The notes under the pieces were generated by a model that saw only the letters and a list, made by a program, of their open reading frames with translations, made no database searches and was not told where the DNA came from. From Spinacia oleracea (Eukaryota; Streptophyta; Magnoliopsida; Caryophyllales; Amaranthaceae): 64,000 nt of DNA. Positions 20,171 to 32,485 of this stretch are shown one piece after another. The stretch lies in NCBI RefSeq assembly GCF_020520425.1, contig NC_079487.1, forward strand, positions 79,675,141 to 79,739,140, given 5' to 3'. The position numbers and the translations under genes are program-made. The first letter of the stretch is position 1. Every line of letters begins with the position of its first letter.

Positions 20171-23100
20171 TGAACCAAGCTCAGGCTAATGGAGAGGCTA
20201 ATGTGGTGACTGGTACTTTTCTTATAAACTCTATTCCTGCATATGTACTTTTTGATTCTGGAGCTTCACATTCATTCATATCACCTGCCCTAGTTAAGAA
20301 ATTAGGTCTGGAACCTTCTTCTCATATTTCTGCTCAAATTTCTATTCCAACTGGAGAGGTAGTGTCATGTAGAAAACTTTATAAGGATGTTTCAATAAAC
20401 ATTAGCGGGACTATACTACCAGGAGACCTTATAGAGTTCAATCTGGATGATTTGGATGTCATATTGGGAATGGATTTGTTGGGAAAATATAGAGCCCAAA
20501 TAGAGTGTCATGATCAAAAAGTTGTTCTAAAAGGTCCAAATGGGAATAGAATATCCTACCAGGGCATTGTAACCAAACCTGGGGTGAAGATCATATCAGC
20601 CTTAGCTATGCATAAGTACCTTAGAAAAGGACAGGAAGCCTACCTGTATCAGATTCAAGATTTGGGGAGAGAAGATAGTGAATTAAGTGATATTTTGGTT
20701 GTTAAGGAGTTTCCTGACGTATTCCCTGAGGATATTCCAGAGATGCCCCCAGATAGAGAAGTTGAGTTCACCATAGAGTTGATTCCAGGAACTGCGCCAA
20801 TTTCTAAAGCACCTTATCGTATGGCCCCTGCCGAGATGAAGGAGTTGAAGAATCAGATAGAGGATTTGTTGAATAAAGGATATATTAGGCCAAGTGTGTC
20901 ACCATGGGGAGCCCCTATGCTCTTCGTGAAGAAGAAGGATGGAAGCTTGAGGTTATGTATAGATTATAGGGAGCTAAATCAAGTCACGATAAAAAAACAA
21001 GTATCCATTGCCTCGTATAGATGACCTTTTTGACCAGCTGAAGGGTGCTGGAACCTTCTCTAAGATTGACTTAAGATCTGGGTACTATCAGTTGAGAATT
21101 GCGGAAAAAGACGTAGCAAAGACTGCTTTTAGAACAAGGTATGGCCATTATGAGTTCACAGTTATGCCATTTGGGTTAACCAATGCCCCAGCCGTTTTTA
21201 TGGACCTCATGAATCGTGTATTTAGACCCTACCTTGATCAATTTGTGGTAGTGTTCATTGATGATATTTTGATATACTCTAAGACCCCTGAAGATCATGA
21301 ACAACATCTGCGTGTGATTTTAGAGACCTTGAGAGAGAAAAGATTGTATGCAAAATTGTCTAAGTGCGATTTTTGGAGAAACGAGGTAGCTTTCTTAGGT
21401 CATATCATCTCAAAGGAAGGAGTTTCCGTAGACCCCTCAAAGGTTCAAGCTGTAATGAGTTGGCCTAAACCTACTAATGTGACTGAGATTCGTAGCTTTT
21501 TGGGTTTAGCTGGTTATTACCGTAGATTTGTGAAAGACTTTTCGAGGATTGCGAGACCCCTAACCAACCTTATGAAGAAAACTGTGAAGTTTCAATGGGA
21601 TGATAAATGTGAAGAATCTTTCCAAGAATTGAAAACAAGGTTAACCACAGCCCCGGTGCTGACATTGCCATCTGGAGATGAAGGGTTTGATGTTTATAGT
21701 GACGCTTCAAAGAAAGGTTTAGGGTGTGTTCTTATGCAAAATGGTAAAGTTGTGGCTTATGCTTCTAGACAATTGAAACCGTTTGAGGAAAACTACCCTA
21801 CTCATGATCTGGAGTTAGCTGCAGTTGTTTTTGCACTCAAGATATGGAGACACTATTTGTATGGGGTAACCTGCAAGATATTCACAGACCATAAGAGCCT
21901 CAAGTACATTTTCACGCAGAAGGAGTTAAATATGAGACAAAGGAGATGGCTAGAACTTATCAAAGATTATGACCTTGAGATACAATACCATGAGGGGAAA
22001 GCCAATGTAGTGGCGGATGCGTTGAGCAGGAAATCCAGTCATTCAGTCAATTCTATGTGGGTACTCCCAGATAAGTTGTGTGAGGAATTCTCGAGGTTGA
22101 ACTTGGAGATTAAGGAGCATGGAGAGGTGGAATCTGAAATAAAACTATATGATATGACTATTACCCCTACCATATTTGAGAAGATTAGAAGTGGTCAACC
22201 TGATGATGTCAAGCTAAAAAGGGTGATGTCCAAAATGGAGAATGGTGAAATAGGACCTTTTAAGATGCATGATGATGGTAGCATTCGCTATGAGGGTCGA
22301 TGGTGTGTTCCAATGAAGTGTGAAGAAATAAAGAACCAGTTGATGAAAGAAGGACACTTCACACCTTACTCCGTACACCCCGGAGGCGACAAGCTTTATA
22401 AGGACCTCAAACAACATTTCTGGTGGCCTAGAATGAAGAGAGAAGTCGCTGAATTTGTCTCTAGATGTATGACATGCCAGAAGGTGAAAGCTGAGAGAAG
22501 AAAACCTAAGGGATTACTTCAGCCTTTAGATGTTCCAAAATGGAAGTGGGATTCGATATCTATGGATTTTGTGACTGCCTTACCTCTGACTAAAACTGGA
22601 AAGAACACTATTTGGGTCGTAGTAGATCGTTTGACCAAGACTGCTAGGTTCATTCCGATGAAAGATACATGGTCAATGGAGCAAATGGCAGCTGCGTATG
22701 TTAAGAATATTGTAAAACACCATGGTGTCCCGGAAAACATTGTTTCTGATAGAGATGCGAGGTTCCTTTCGAACTTTTGGGAGAAAGTGCATTTGGCGTT
22801 CGGAACGCAATAGAAGTATAGTACTGTATTTCACCCAGCAACAGACAGTCAGACTGAGAGGACCATTCAGACCTAAGAAGACATGCTTAGAGCTTGTGCC
22901 ATTGATTTCAAAGGTTCAAGGGAAGAGCAATTGGATTTAGTAGAATTTTCCTATAATAATAGCTACCATGCAAGTATAGGAATGGCTCCTTATGAAACTC
23001 TCTATGGGAGAAAATGTAGAAGCCCGTTATGCTGGAGTGATATGACTGACCAAGTGGTGTTAGGCCCTGAGTATTTGCATGACACGGTTGAGAAAGTCCG

Positions 23101-23680
23101 AATTATCCAAGAGAGGATGAAAGCTGCACAAGATAGACAGAAATCATATGCTGATCAGGATCGTCGCCAAGCTGTCTTTAAAATAGGAGAAAAGGTGTTG
23201 TTGAAAGTTTCACCAACCAAAGGTGTTATGAGATTTGGTAAAAAGGGAAAACTTAGCCCGAGGTATATTGGCCCCTATGAAGTGTTAGAAAGAGTTGGAG
23301 AAGTTGCTTATAGACTTGCCATGCCAACCGAGTTGTCTAAGGTACATGACGTTTTTCACATTTCACAACTCAAGAAGTATATCCATGATCCATCGCATGT
23401 GATTGAGCCAGAAGTAGTGGAATTGGATGAGACTTTGACTTATGAGGAGAAACCCATAAAAATATTAGATGAGAAAGTTAGAAAAACAAGAAATAAGGAG
23501 GTAAAGATAGTAAAAGTTTTATGGTCGAACCATCAAACTGAAGAGGCTACTTGGGAAGCAGAGGATACTATGAAACAGAAATATCCCGAATTATTTACTC
23601 ATGTATGTATTAGAGTTACGGGGACGCAACTCCCTTTAAGGAGGGTGGATTTTAACAGTCTCGTACTTATAATAAGATGA
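20170..23680 (+). pseudogene. pol: Gypsy-C pol: protease, RT, RNase H, integrase, chromodomain
   Basis: The frame opens at ATG 20170, overlapping the gag stop. The protease has [12 protein letters not shown] (about 20248-20283). RT starts with [16 protein letters not shown] and reaches [14 protein letters not shown] (about 21242-21283). RNase H has '[12 protein letters not shown]' and [10 protein letters not shown]. The integrase has an HHCC zinc region (CMTCQKVK), SMDFVTALP and [14 protein letters not shown]. The C-terminus has a chromodomain-like segment ending EEATWEAEDTMKQKYPELF. There are three lesions: one extra A in an A7 run at 20991-20997 shifts the frame inside RT; TAG at 22811-22813 and TAA at 22874-22876 lie in the integrase core. 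All other codons are open, so damage is light. Pol is in a different frame from gag, implying frameshifting or stop-restart. Confidence 0.9.
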
Positions 23681-23737
23681 CCTTAATTAGTGTTGCTAAT
23701 AATACACCCGTCGTCTAAGATTCGAGGACGAATCTTC

Positions 23738-23754
23738 CTTTAAGGGAGGTAGAT
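23738..23754 (+). other. Gypsy-C polypurine tract
   Basis: The bases taagggaggtagat directly precede the 3' LTR start TGTAAT at 23755, the expected place for the plus-strand primer. Confidence 0.7.
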
Positions 23755-24746
23755 TGTAATATCCCGTATTTCACTAAGGAAAATAATATAAATAACCTTA
23801 GATTTATAGCCTTAGTCATATAATAATATAGATGTATAATATATGATAGTATAAAATTATAACCTTAGTTATATAATAACACCTTTTATTTTGTGGAATA
23901 CTTTTATAACACTAGCTTCTAATATTATCTAAGATAATGGTAAGCCTAGCACCTCATTCACGTTCCTTTCTATAAAAAAAAAAAAAAAAAAAAAAAGAGA
24001 TAGTTCTTCTCTTCATGTAAAACAAACTCCATACTTATCACCTCTCGTAACCTATTAGTCTAGGATTTGCTACTAACAAAAAGATAAACATCATCATCCC
24101 TAAATTTACGCTAGTAATCGTAACCGTATTCTGAACAGCCTTATCATCCTCCTTCCATATAAATAATAGTACAAAACCCTAATACAACATTTTTTTCAAA
24201 ACCCTCGTACACTCACAAAACACCACCAGGAGCCGTGCATAAGAAACCGCAGGAAAACCTCGAGCGCCGAATTGAAGTGGATTTCTACCTACTTTCGGTT
24301 ACACCGAAACACCATTAAACATCACCGGATTCTACCGTAAGGACTACCGTCTTCAAGCCCTCGCCTTCCTCTTTACACCCGGTCTGTTAGCACTAGGAGC
24401 CGAGCTTGAACAAAGGTAATGTGTCGTCTCAAACAGAGTATAGTTTTCCTTATTATTCGACTTTGTCATTCCCGTATAATCGGATTTCAAAAATAAAAGG
24501 AACCTTACTTCATTTAGCCTTGATTATTTGATTGGAATATCACGTGGACTTCCAAGAGCTACTACATCATTGCCCTCAATTCCTTATTTCCTCCATTAAT
24601 AATATAAAAGAGGAATGTGAAGTAAATGCACCATCTTTCTTGTTTTATTTGACCCATACACTTAAACGATAATATAAATGGTAACCATGCTAAGTTGACA
24701 TACTAATAGAGCTTAGTTTTGGAGAATCTTTAAACCTCTATACTCG

Positions 24747-24863
<117 letters not shown>

Positions 24864-25089
24864 GAGTTCTTATAGGTGTAGCTACACCCAGATTGTATAT
24901 ATATTGACGTTAATTATGTCATTCTTGTATGTAGAGTGCGTAGAGCGTGAGGATACGTACTAGTGTTTACGTGTGCTGTTGGTGATACTAAGCTTGTTAA
25001 GGTAAGTTACTATGTTCACTACCTTAACCCTATGAAAATATTATTTTAACGTGACTATGTGTAATATGTATATGTCACTAGTAGAAAAA

Positions 25090-25465
25090 ACCCTTATTGC
25101 AGCGGGCTTTTAGACCCCTGTTGCAGCGTACATCGTATGCTGCAACTGGGGGGCCTGCAACAAGTCTGAACTTGTTGCAGCGTACAATATTCGCTGCAAA
25201 AAGTGATTTGTTGCAGCGGGCTTTTAGATGTACGCTGCAACAAGTGCCAAAAAATTGGCAAAATTTTGGACTTGTTGCAGCGTACATATATATGTACGCT
25301 GCAAAAGACTCAACTTTTTGCAGCGTACATTTATTTGTACGCTGCAACAAGTCTGAATTACTCAATTTTTTGCAGCATACATTTATTTGTACGCTGCAAC
25401 AAGTCTGAATTTTTGCGAAATTTTTTTCCCTTGTTGCAGCGTACAACATATATGTACGCTGCAAA
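25090..25465. repeat. Left subterminal repeats of the CACTA
   Basis: At least six palindromic modules of the form ttgcagcgtacat..tgtacgctgcaa, each about 33-36 bp, often separated by aagtctgaatt or similar spacers. In CACTA elements such subterminal motifs are bound by the TNPA-type protein. These can form hairpins, which explains the several overlapping open frames on both strands. Confidence 0.85.
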
Positions 25466-25469
25466 AAAG

Positions 25470-25929
25470 CACTTTTGGCGGGAAAATTCTAATTTTGTTT
25501 AGGGATACCTAGAGTGCCTTGCACCAAATATAGAAACCTGTCAAAACAATAATAGAATAACGCAACCTGTATAACAAATATAAAAACAACAACTGGAGTT
25601 TTGTATACTATATATCCCAAAACCAAAGTGCACATATTACATTTAAATATATGTTCCAATTTCAACATAAACATACATTTTAATATAAAATTTATTCTAT
25701 AACAACTAAACCAACTCGATCAAGCGCGCTAAAGCCAATAATAAATACTTGTTGGTAAAAAACTTAGCCCATTGCTCACGAACCACATCAAATTCCTCGC
25801 ATAAGGCGCAATCCTCGGAGTGTAGACCTTTACAAAAACAGAAATTTAAATTAAACATTAGATTAAATACAAATTAAATATCACATTTTAACATTCAAGA
25901 AACTAATGACAATGTCCTAATAGTCTAAA
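25470..25929. other. CACTA interior spacer
   Basis: About 460 bp between the left subterminal repeats and the satellite. AT-rich; I see no gene. Confidence 0.4.
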
Positions 25930-27700
25930 ATGAGTCCTTAGGTTCTTTAGTTCAAAGTTGGGAGCGAAAATGTCATTTTAGCCTAAATATGACCTATAAC
26001 GACCCAATGAGCCTATAGGTGCATAAATAGATTGGAACGAGTCTTAGATCGTTAAAATTATGCATATTAAACATGTAATAAGTTTTAAATGAGTCCTTAG
26101 GTTCTTTATTTTAAAGTTGGGAGCGAAAATGCCTTATTTTAGCCTAGATATGACCTATAACGATCAAACAAGCATTAAATGGGTATAAGTAGATTAGAAT
26201 AAGTCCTAGAAACTCAAAACTAAGCTTATTAATCATATAATAATTTAAAAATGAGTCCTTAGGTTCTTAAGTTCAAAGTTGGGAGCGAAAATGTCATTTT
26301 AGCCTAAATATGACCTAAAACGACACAATGAGCCTTAAATATGCATAAATGGATTGGAACGAGTCTTATAAAGTAAAAATTATGCATATTAAACATGTAT
26401 TAAGTTTAAAATGCGTGCTTAGGTTCTTTATTTTAAAGTTAGGAGCGAAAATGCCTCATTTTAGCCTAAATATGACCTATAACTATCAAACAAGCATTAA
26501 ATGTGCATAAACAGATTAGAATAAGTCTTAGAAACTTAAACTAAACATATTTATCATATAATAAGTTTAAAATGAGTCATTAGGTTCTTAAGTTCAAAGT
26601 TGGGAGCGAAAATGTCATTTTAGCCTAAATATGACCTATAACGACACAATGAGCCTTAAATGTGCATAAATGGATAGGAATGAGTACTAGAAAGTTAAAA
26701 ATAAGCATATAAAACATTTAGTAAGTTTAAAATGAGTCCTTAGGTTCTTTGGTTCATAGTTGGGAGCGAAAATGTCATTTTAGCCTAAATATGACCTATA
26801 ACGACCAAACAAGCCTTAAATGTGTATAAGTAGTTAGAATAAGTCTTAGAAACTTAAAACTAAGCATATTAATCATGTAATAAGTTTAAAATGAGTCCTT
26901 AGGTTCTTTAGTTCAAAGTTAGGAGCGCAAATGCCTCATTTTAGCCTAAATATGACCTATAACGATAAAACAAACATTAAATGTGCATAAATAGATTAGA
27001 ATAAGTCTTAGAAACTTAAACTAAGCATATTTGTCATATAATAAGTTTAAAATGAGTCATTAGGTTCTTAAGTTCAAAGTTGGGAGCGAAAATGTCATTT
27101 TAGCCTAAATATGACCTATAACGACACAATGAGCCTTAAATGTGCATAAATGGATTGGAATAAGTCCTAGAAAGTTAAAACTAGAATATAAAACATTTAG
27201 TAGGTTTAAAATGAGTCCTTAGGTTCTTTAGTTCATAGTTGGGAGCGAAAATGTCATTTTAGCCTAAATATGACCTACAACGACCTAATGAGCCTTAAAG
27301 GTGCATAAATAGATTGGAACGAGTCTTATAAAGTTAAAATTATGCATATTAAACATGTATTAAGTTTAAAATGAGTGTTTAGGTTCTTTATTTTAAAGTT
27401 AGGAGCGAAAATGCCTCATTTTAGCCTAAATATGACCTATAACTATCAAACAAGCATTAAATGTGCATAAACAGATTAGAATAAGTCTTAGAAACTTAAA
27501 ACTAAACATATTAATCATATAATAAGTTTAAAATGAGTCATTAGGTTCTTAAGTTCAAAGTTGGGAGCGAAAATGGCACTTTAGCCTAAATATGACCTAT
27601 AACGACACAATGAGCCTTAAATATGCATAAATGGATTGGAATGAGTTCTAGAAAGTCAAAACTAAGCATATAAAGCATATTTTAAAGTTGGGATCGAAAA
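25930..27700. repeat. 160-bp tandem satellite inside the CACTA, about 11 copies
   Basis: The anchor word taggttctt recurs near 25940, 26100, 26261, 26421, 26582, 26742, 26901, 27062, 27221, 27381 and 27542, a step of 160 bp each time. Every unit carries 'gggagcgaaaatg' followed by 'tttagcctaaatatgacct'. Two unit types tend to alternate: one with gttcaaagttggg, tgtcat and acacaatgag, and one with ttttaaagtta, tgcctcat and atcaaacaagc. The array therefore has a partial 320-bp higher-order period. A partial unit ends the array at about 27665-27715. Confidence 0.9.
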
Positions 27701-28055
27701 TGCCTTATTTTATCCTAAAATCCACTGACACTTCAAATCCACTGGAAACAGAACAAACATATGGACATTTTGATCCGGTAATAATCTTTTTATCACAAAC
27801 ATATGGCAAATAGTTCCTATTGAAGCCATTAACAAACAGGAACATAATTTAATGCAACCAAGATTCTGAATGGCAACAATAGAAACACAAACATAACCGT
27901 ACGTTTCCAAGCACCAGATAATACAAATAAATCACCAATGACACGTTCAAATAGGAGCAACCACCCAAATTTCAGAGAGGAAGAAGGAAAATAGAAAAAT
28001 AAAACTTTAAGAGAAGTCACTCACCCCGAATGTGACTGTTTGTCGAAAGTAACAA

Positions 28056-29437
28056 TCATACTAGACCACAATGCAAGGAGCCTAACTCCACAATGCGCCT
28101 CAACTTGTCCTTGTACTCACCAATCACCATTTCTGCTGTCGTAGCCTCCTCTTCGTCAACAGAAAGTACACTCTCAGCCATGCGCAACTTTTCCTCTAAA
28201 TTGCGAAGTTCTTCCTCTCTAATAACAATCTCTCTCTTGTACTCTTCCACAAATGCTTTTGTACACTGAATCTTGAATTTCCGTTCAGTTTGAGTCTTTC
28301 TCAATTCGGATGATGGCCCAAGCATAGGGATAGCTTTCTTTGCTTCGTAAATCTCAACGAGCCTCTCTTCGAGCCATCCAACTTCTATACATGCTCCTTC
28401 AATATCACTAAGGCCAGCTACCATCTTTTCAAGCTCACTCGTAGTGATGAATGCAATACTAGTCTTCTTCAAAGTTTGAACAATGTCACATACATGTTGT
28501 ATGAACAGAGAACGAACTGATGGTGTTTTGAAATTGCAGTTATCAGCAATATCCCCATGCTTGGAAAGAATAGAGCCGAGGAGGCCCGAGTCTTCAGATT
28601 TTACCTTATAACCCCCAACGAAGACATGACTGCTATCACATACAGAGTTCACAATGTCATCATCATCAACAGCCATCTGTTGAGCCAGCTCCGTCAGAGT
28701 TAAGCTTGTGGTCTTTGTGGATGATTGGTCTTTATGATTGTTCATTGCAAAGATTGTATCTTCTATGCTGTTGGTATCATCTATTTCCATATCTATATCA
28801 GCATCTCCCTGTGATATATTCTCGACAGTTTGCAAATTGACAGCATCACCAGGAGTTCCTTCTCTTTCTACAGCAGACTGCATTTTCAGCTTCACTGCTT
28901 CTGAATGCTGAAATATAAGGGATACAAGTTCCATATTAGCAACAAAAGTTCTTACAGGAAATTATTTAATGTATTCTCCATATTTCATATTCAGGGTAAA
29001 GTAACAGCAACATAGACATAGACATTACTGCTTAAATGCGGCAATTAAAATGTAACTTGCTGCAAACCTAGAAAAATGCAGCAAATAAGGCGAGGGAATT
29101 CAAATTATTCTGCTAGTGTAGGAAATCTTCTTAAACACCTGAATCATACCTGTACAGCAGACAACGGGATATCAGGTTGAGCGGCATCTGAACCAGAAAG
29201 ATATTTGCCTTGTAAATTGTTCTGAATGAAGCTTGTGTTTTCTCCAATGTTTGGACTTAACCCTTGAGTCACTTCCACTATCAGATTCTCGAAATTTCCG
29301 GTTTCTAAATCCTTCTTTGGCATCCTTGTTCTCCGTCTTTTAGGAGAGTGTGTAACCGCGTTCTGACAATGATGCTTTAATACATCAAAAAAGAGGAGCC
29401 TAGCTCCTGAATTTGTCGATTGTGGTATAACAGTTTC
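28056..29437 (-). CDS. PEARLI4-like (phospholipase-like domain) gene carried by the CACTA
   Basis: Two minus-strand exons join in phase 0: 29150-29437 (96 codons; acceptor ttgaatag, donor GTATGA) and 28056-28907 (283 codons plus TGA; acceptor atatttcag). The first exon has a basic patch, SPKRRRTRMPKK, likely a nuclear-localisation signal. The second has an acidic segment, then VGGYKVKSEDSGLLGSIL, KHGDIADNCNFKTPSVRS, HVCDIVQTL and CIEVGWLEERLVEIYEA, and ends in a coiled coil rich in E, K and R. That order fits the plant PEARLI4 'phospholipase-like' domain, whose biochemical role is not established. No ATG is seen in the first exon, and an in-frame stop lies just upstream of its acceptor, so a 5' exon is missing or lies further right. 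The retained intron argues for DNA-level capture of a host gene. Family assignment is from pattern recognition only. Confidence 0.6.
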
Positions 29438-30390
29438 CTATTCAATGGATGCACAAAGATGAGTGAAACTATTTCATTCAAAATTCTGCAGGCAAAGAGG
29501 TTGGAACATCTCATCTCCTAATTGAAAGTGAAACTGGTACAGGGCATATGGATATACATAAATTAAAAACAAACCATTCTCAGTTCATACAACTAAATGG
29601 CAGATGATTAATATTTACCCGAGCTCAAGGACTTCAAAAGCATGTTAAGATACTCAGAAGAGTCGGAACATTAAACTTGTTAATTATATACCAATATAGC
29701 AACATACAAAGAAGTCAACAACTCACACAAACTATACTCAAACACAATCACCTTCTTATAATCTTGTAGAGCCCTCATTTGACCACTCAAAACTTCTCCA
29801 TCATTTCACAAGCGTAAACAACAAAAACATCCAAAATTCCAATACTATTCTTAAACTAAACCCTAAATATCCAACATTTCGCACAAATCAAGATTTTGTA
29901 TGAAGTAATGAATGATTAAAAACCCATAAACATCATTTGAACAAACCCTAAGAAACCCATAAATCATCGAACTCAAAACTATGTGATTTTTTCAATCATA
30001 AACCTAAAATTGAACCCTAATCTGAAAACGAAAATCAAAAACTAAAATTGAACCCTAATCTGAAAACGAAAATAAAAAACGAAAATAGAAATTGAACACA
30101 CCATACCGAAACCGCCGGAACCACGACGCCGAGCAACCACCGGAACCACGACGCGACGGGGAGATGCTGAACCCCCGGCCGACCAAGAATATATCTTTCA
30201 GTGACAGGCCGCGCGAGAATTGAACGGGATGGGGGAGATGAGGCGAGAACACCACACACCGGCGAAGACAGCGACGCAGGGCTGAGCAACGCTTGGGTTC
30301 GACGGCGACGCAGGGCTGAGTTCGACGGCTTCTTGGATATTTGTTTAAGGGAAAAAGCTTGGAGCTAGAAGAGAAGGAACAACGTACGTT
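29438..30390 (-). other. Upstream part of the captured gene (no exon called)
   Basis: This stretch lies 5' of the PEARLI4-like exons. 30100-30340 is GC-rich with cgccgg, cgacg and ccggaacc words, unlike the AT-rich DNA around it, and looks like a 5' UTR or first exon of a host gene. Minus-strand open frames at 30035-30289 and 30055-30477 cross into the CACTA subterminal repeats and show no domain. Confidence 0.35.
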
Positions 30391-30394
30391 TGAG

Positions 30395-30660
30395 CCCGCT
30401 CGTTTGAGCGCGGTTTGTTGCAACCTAGGAAAGTAAAAAATTTTGAAACGCGGACTTGTTGCAGCGGGCAATAACATGTACGCTGCAATAAAGTCGGGTT
30501 GTTGCTGCGGGCTTTTATTTTGTACGCTGCAACAAACACATTTGCTGCGAATAACTAAAATGTACGCTGCGATAACCCTTTAAAGGGTTTGACCCGCGTT
30601 GACCGACTGGTTGTTGAAGCGTATTTATACATGTACGCTGCAACAAGGGGGCTGCAACAG
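30395..30660. repeat. Right subterminal repeats of the CACTA
   Basis: Same ttgcagcgggc and tgtacgctgcaac words as the left end, in at least four copies, followed by gggggctgcaacaggggtttt and the terminal CTACTAGTG. Confidence 0.8.
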
Positions 30661-31872
30661 GGGTTTTTTCTACTAGTGTGTGGGTTATATGACTTTTGCA
30701 AATTCATTAAGATCAGTAATGTCAAAATAGACTCTTTCTTCTTTTGTAATTGATTTCCATGTTCAAAATGCTTTTGGGTATATATATACACTACCAGTAG
30801 CTATTTTATCAAGTTCATGTGCATGACCCGTGTGTTTGATCATTAAACTTAGTCGCAAGGCAGGTCATGTAGTTTAGCGTAAGGTTATTACTTTGTCTTG
30901 GACAATTTATGGTGAGTTTATGGTTTTATCAACCTGACATGCATAATCAGAATAAAGTGGTACTCATGAATTTGGATTGTTGCAATTAGAAGTGTACGTA
31001 ATAGTTAGTCAATTTCTGGAAATGTGCAAGAGTATGTGATTTTGATATCCATTAATTACTTTGTGTATGTGACCACGCCAGTGCTACGTATAGAACAACA
31101 TTTACGTAAAGATAAACATATTCTTAGTTGGTAAGACATCTTAGGCAGGATCCCCTAAGGTGATGACCACATTGGTGGTATGACACATCGTGTCTCAATA
31201 TTTTAGTCGGAGCTAACTAGCACGACCTAGGCTTATTCTACTCCTTTGAGTTAAAAACACTCACTGGGGGGTGTGCACACTTAAGGACTAAGACCTATTT
31301 TGGTGGTTACACCCATTAGGGTGGTAGTCTTGAACTACATTTACGGTGGAATTATCCTGTTCTCTTACCTCTGAATAATTAATTAACTATTAAATTATGG
31401 GTTGTGTGCGTGTGCTTGCTATGTGCTATTTGTGCGTGAAATGTTTTAAAATAAAATGTTTTCCAAAGTAAGGGAAAAGGTTTTCAAAAATGTTTTACAG
31501 GGTGAAGTAGTACTTACTCAATTTCCACTGATTTGTGGTTTCCCTTCTGTACATGTTTTTTTCAATTTACAGGTATGCGTGGCACGTCATGAGCGACCGT
31601 TTCACAACAACTAGTATCAAGTTATTAATAACGTAGATCACCTAGAGACAAACAGTTGGTTTTATTTAATTCAGTTTGTAACGATATTTTGGGTAGTTGG
31701 TTTAAGTTATTTAATTATGGCAATGTTGGTTCATTTATAAAGGTTGGATTATTGTTGGAAAATATAGCCTTACATTTGTGTTGTAGCCTAAATGTGGCGG
31801 TAATGCCCTTAATTTATTAATTTATGCTTCCGCTATAAGACCTAAACAGGTATGGAAATTGGGGGTGTTACA

Positions 31873-32485
31873 TAAGCACATCTTGCTTATCACTTTTGAG
31901 CGTCTTTTCAGCGGTCTTCAACATACCGTGAAGCTCAGTGAGCGTTTTGTCCAGACTATTCATACTGTAGTTCAGTTTGAACTGATCATACCCGCTATGA
32001 AGAGAATGGAGGATGGTGTCTATAGCCATTTCCTGAGAGAATTGCTGATCTAGCCGACTCATATTCTCATTGAGTCCAATCATTTTGAGAACATGTGGAC
32101 TTACGGGCTCGCCTTTCTTAAGCTTGGTCTCAAGAATTTGCCTATGAGTTTCGAATCTTTCGACTCGAGCCAGATCTTGGAACATGTTTTTTAACTCACT
32201 GATGATCGTGAAAGCATCTGAGTTGATGAACGTTTTCTGCAGATCTGCACTCATGGTGGCGAGCATTAGACATTTCACATCCTTGTTGGCATCAATCCAA
32301 CGATTGAGGGCTGCCTGAGTGACCCCGTCGCCTGCGGCTTCGGGCATCGCCTCTTCCAGGACATACTCCTTTTCTTCCTGCATAAGAACTATTTGCAAGT
32401 TCCTTTGCCAGTCAAGGAAGTTTTTCCCGCTCAACTTCTCCTTTTCGAGAATTGATCGAATGTTGAATGAATTGTTGTTTTCCAT
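31873..32485 (-). pseudogene. gag: Copia-B gag, 3' end cut off by gypsy-C
   Basis: The minus-strand ATG at 32485 begins a copia gag of the UBN2/retrotrans_gag type: 'MENNNSFNIRSILEKEKLSG', then NFLDWQRNLQIVL, 'MLATMSADLQKTF', 'FETHRQILETKLKKGEPV' and 'LHSLHSGYDQFKLNYSMN'. About 204 codons are present. The frame upstream of this ATG is open to 32578, but those residues are hydrophobic and unlike gag, so 32485 is preferred. The last codons read KQDVLM at the gypsy-C junction (31873). The matching continuation, VCGGKFKKSGKK and the zinc-knuckle region, starts at about 13509 on the other side of the 18.4-kb insertion. No other lesion is seen in this part. Confidence 0.88.

Larger units (their letters stand above)
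25076..30678. mobile_element. CACTA (EnSpm) transposon, 5603 bp, non-autonomous
   Basis: The ends are CACTAGTAGAAAAAACCC on the left and its complement GGGTTTTTTCTACTAGTG on the right, with a 3-bp TSD, tgt, at 25073-25075 and 30679-30681. The empty site is visible in the 5' LTR of gypsy-C (tatatgtgggttat, about 14716-14730). Both ends carry dense subterminal repeats of ttgcagcgtacat/atgtacgctgcaa. No transposase (TNPD-like) frame is seen. The interior holds a 160-bp satellite (25930-27700) and a PEARLI4-like gene on the minus strand, so movement would need a helper element. Confidence 0.93.

Noticed and set aside
25930..27700. A CRISPR-like regular array
   Set aside because: Units are directly adjoining 160-bp tandem repeats with no unique spacers, in a plant transposon; it is a satellite.
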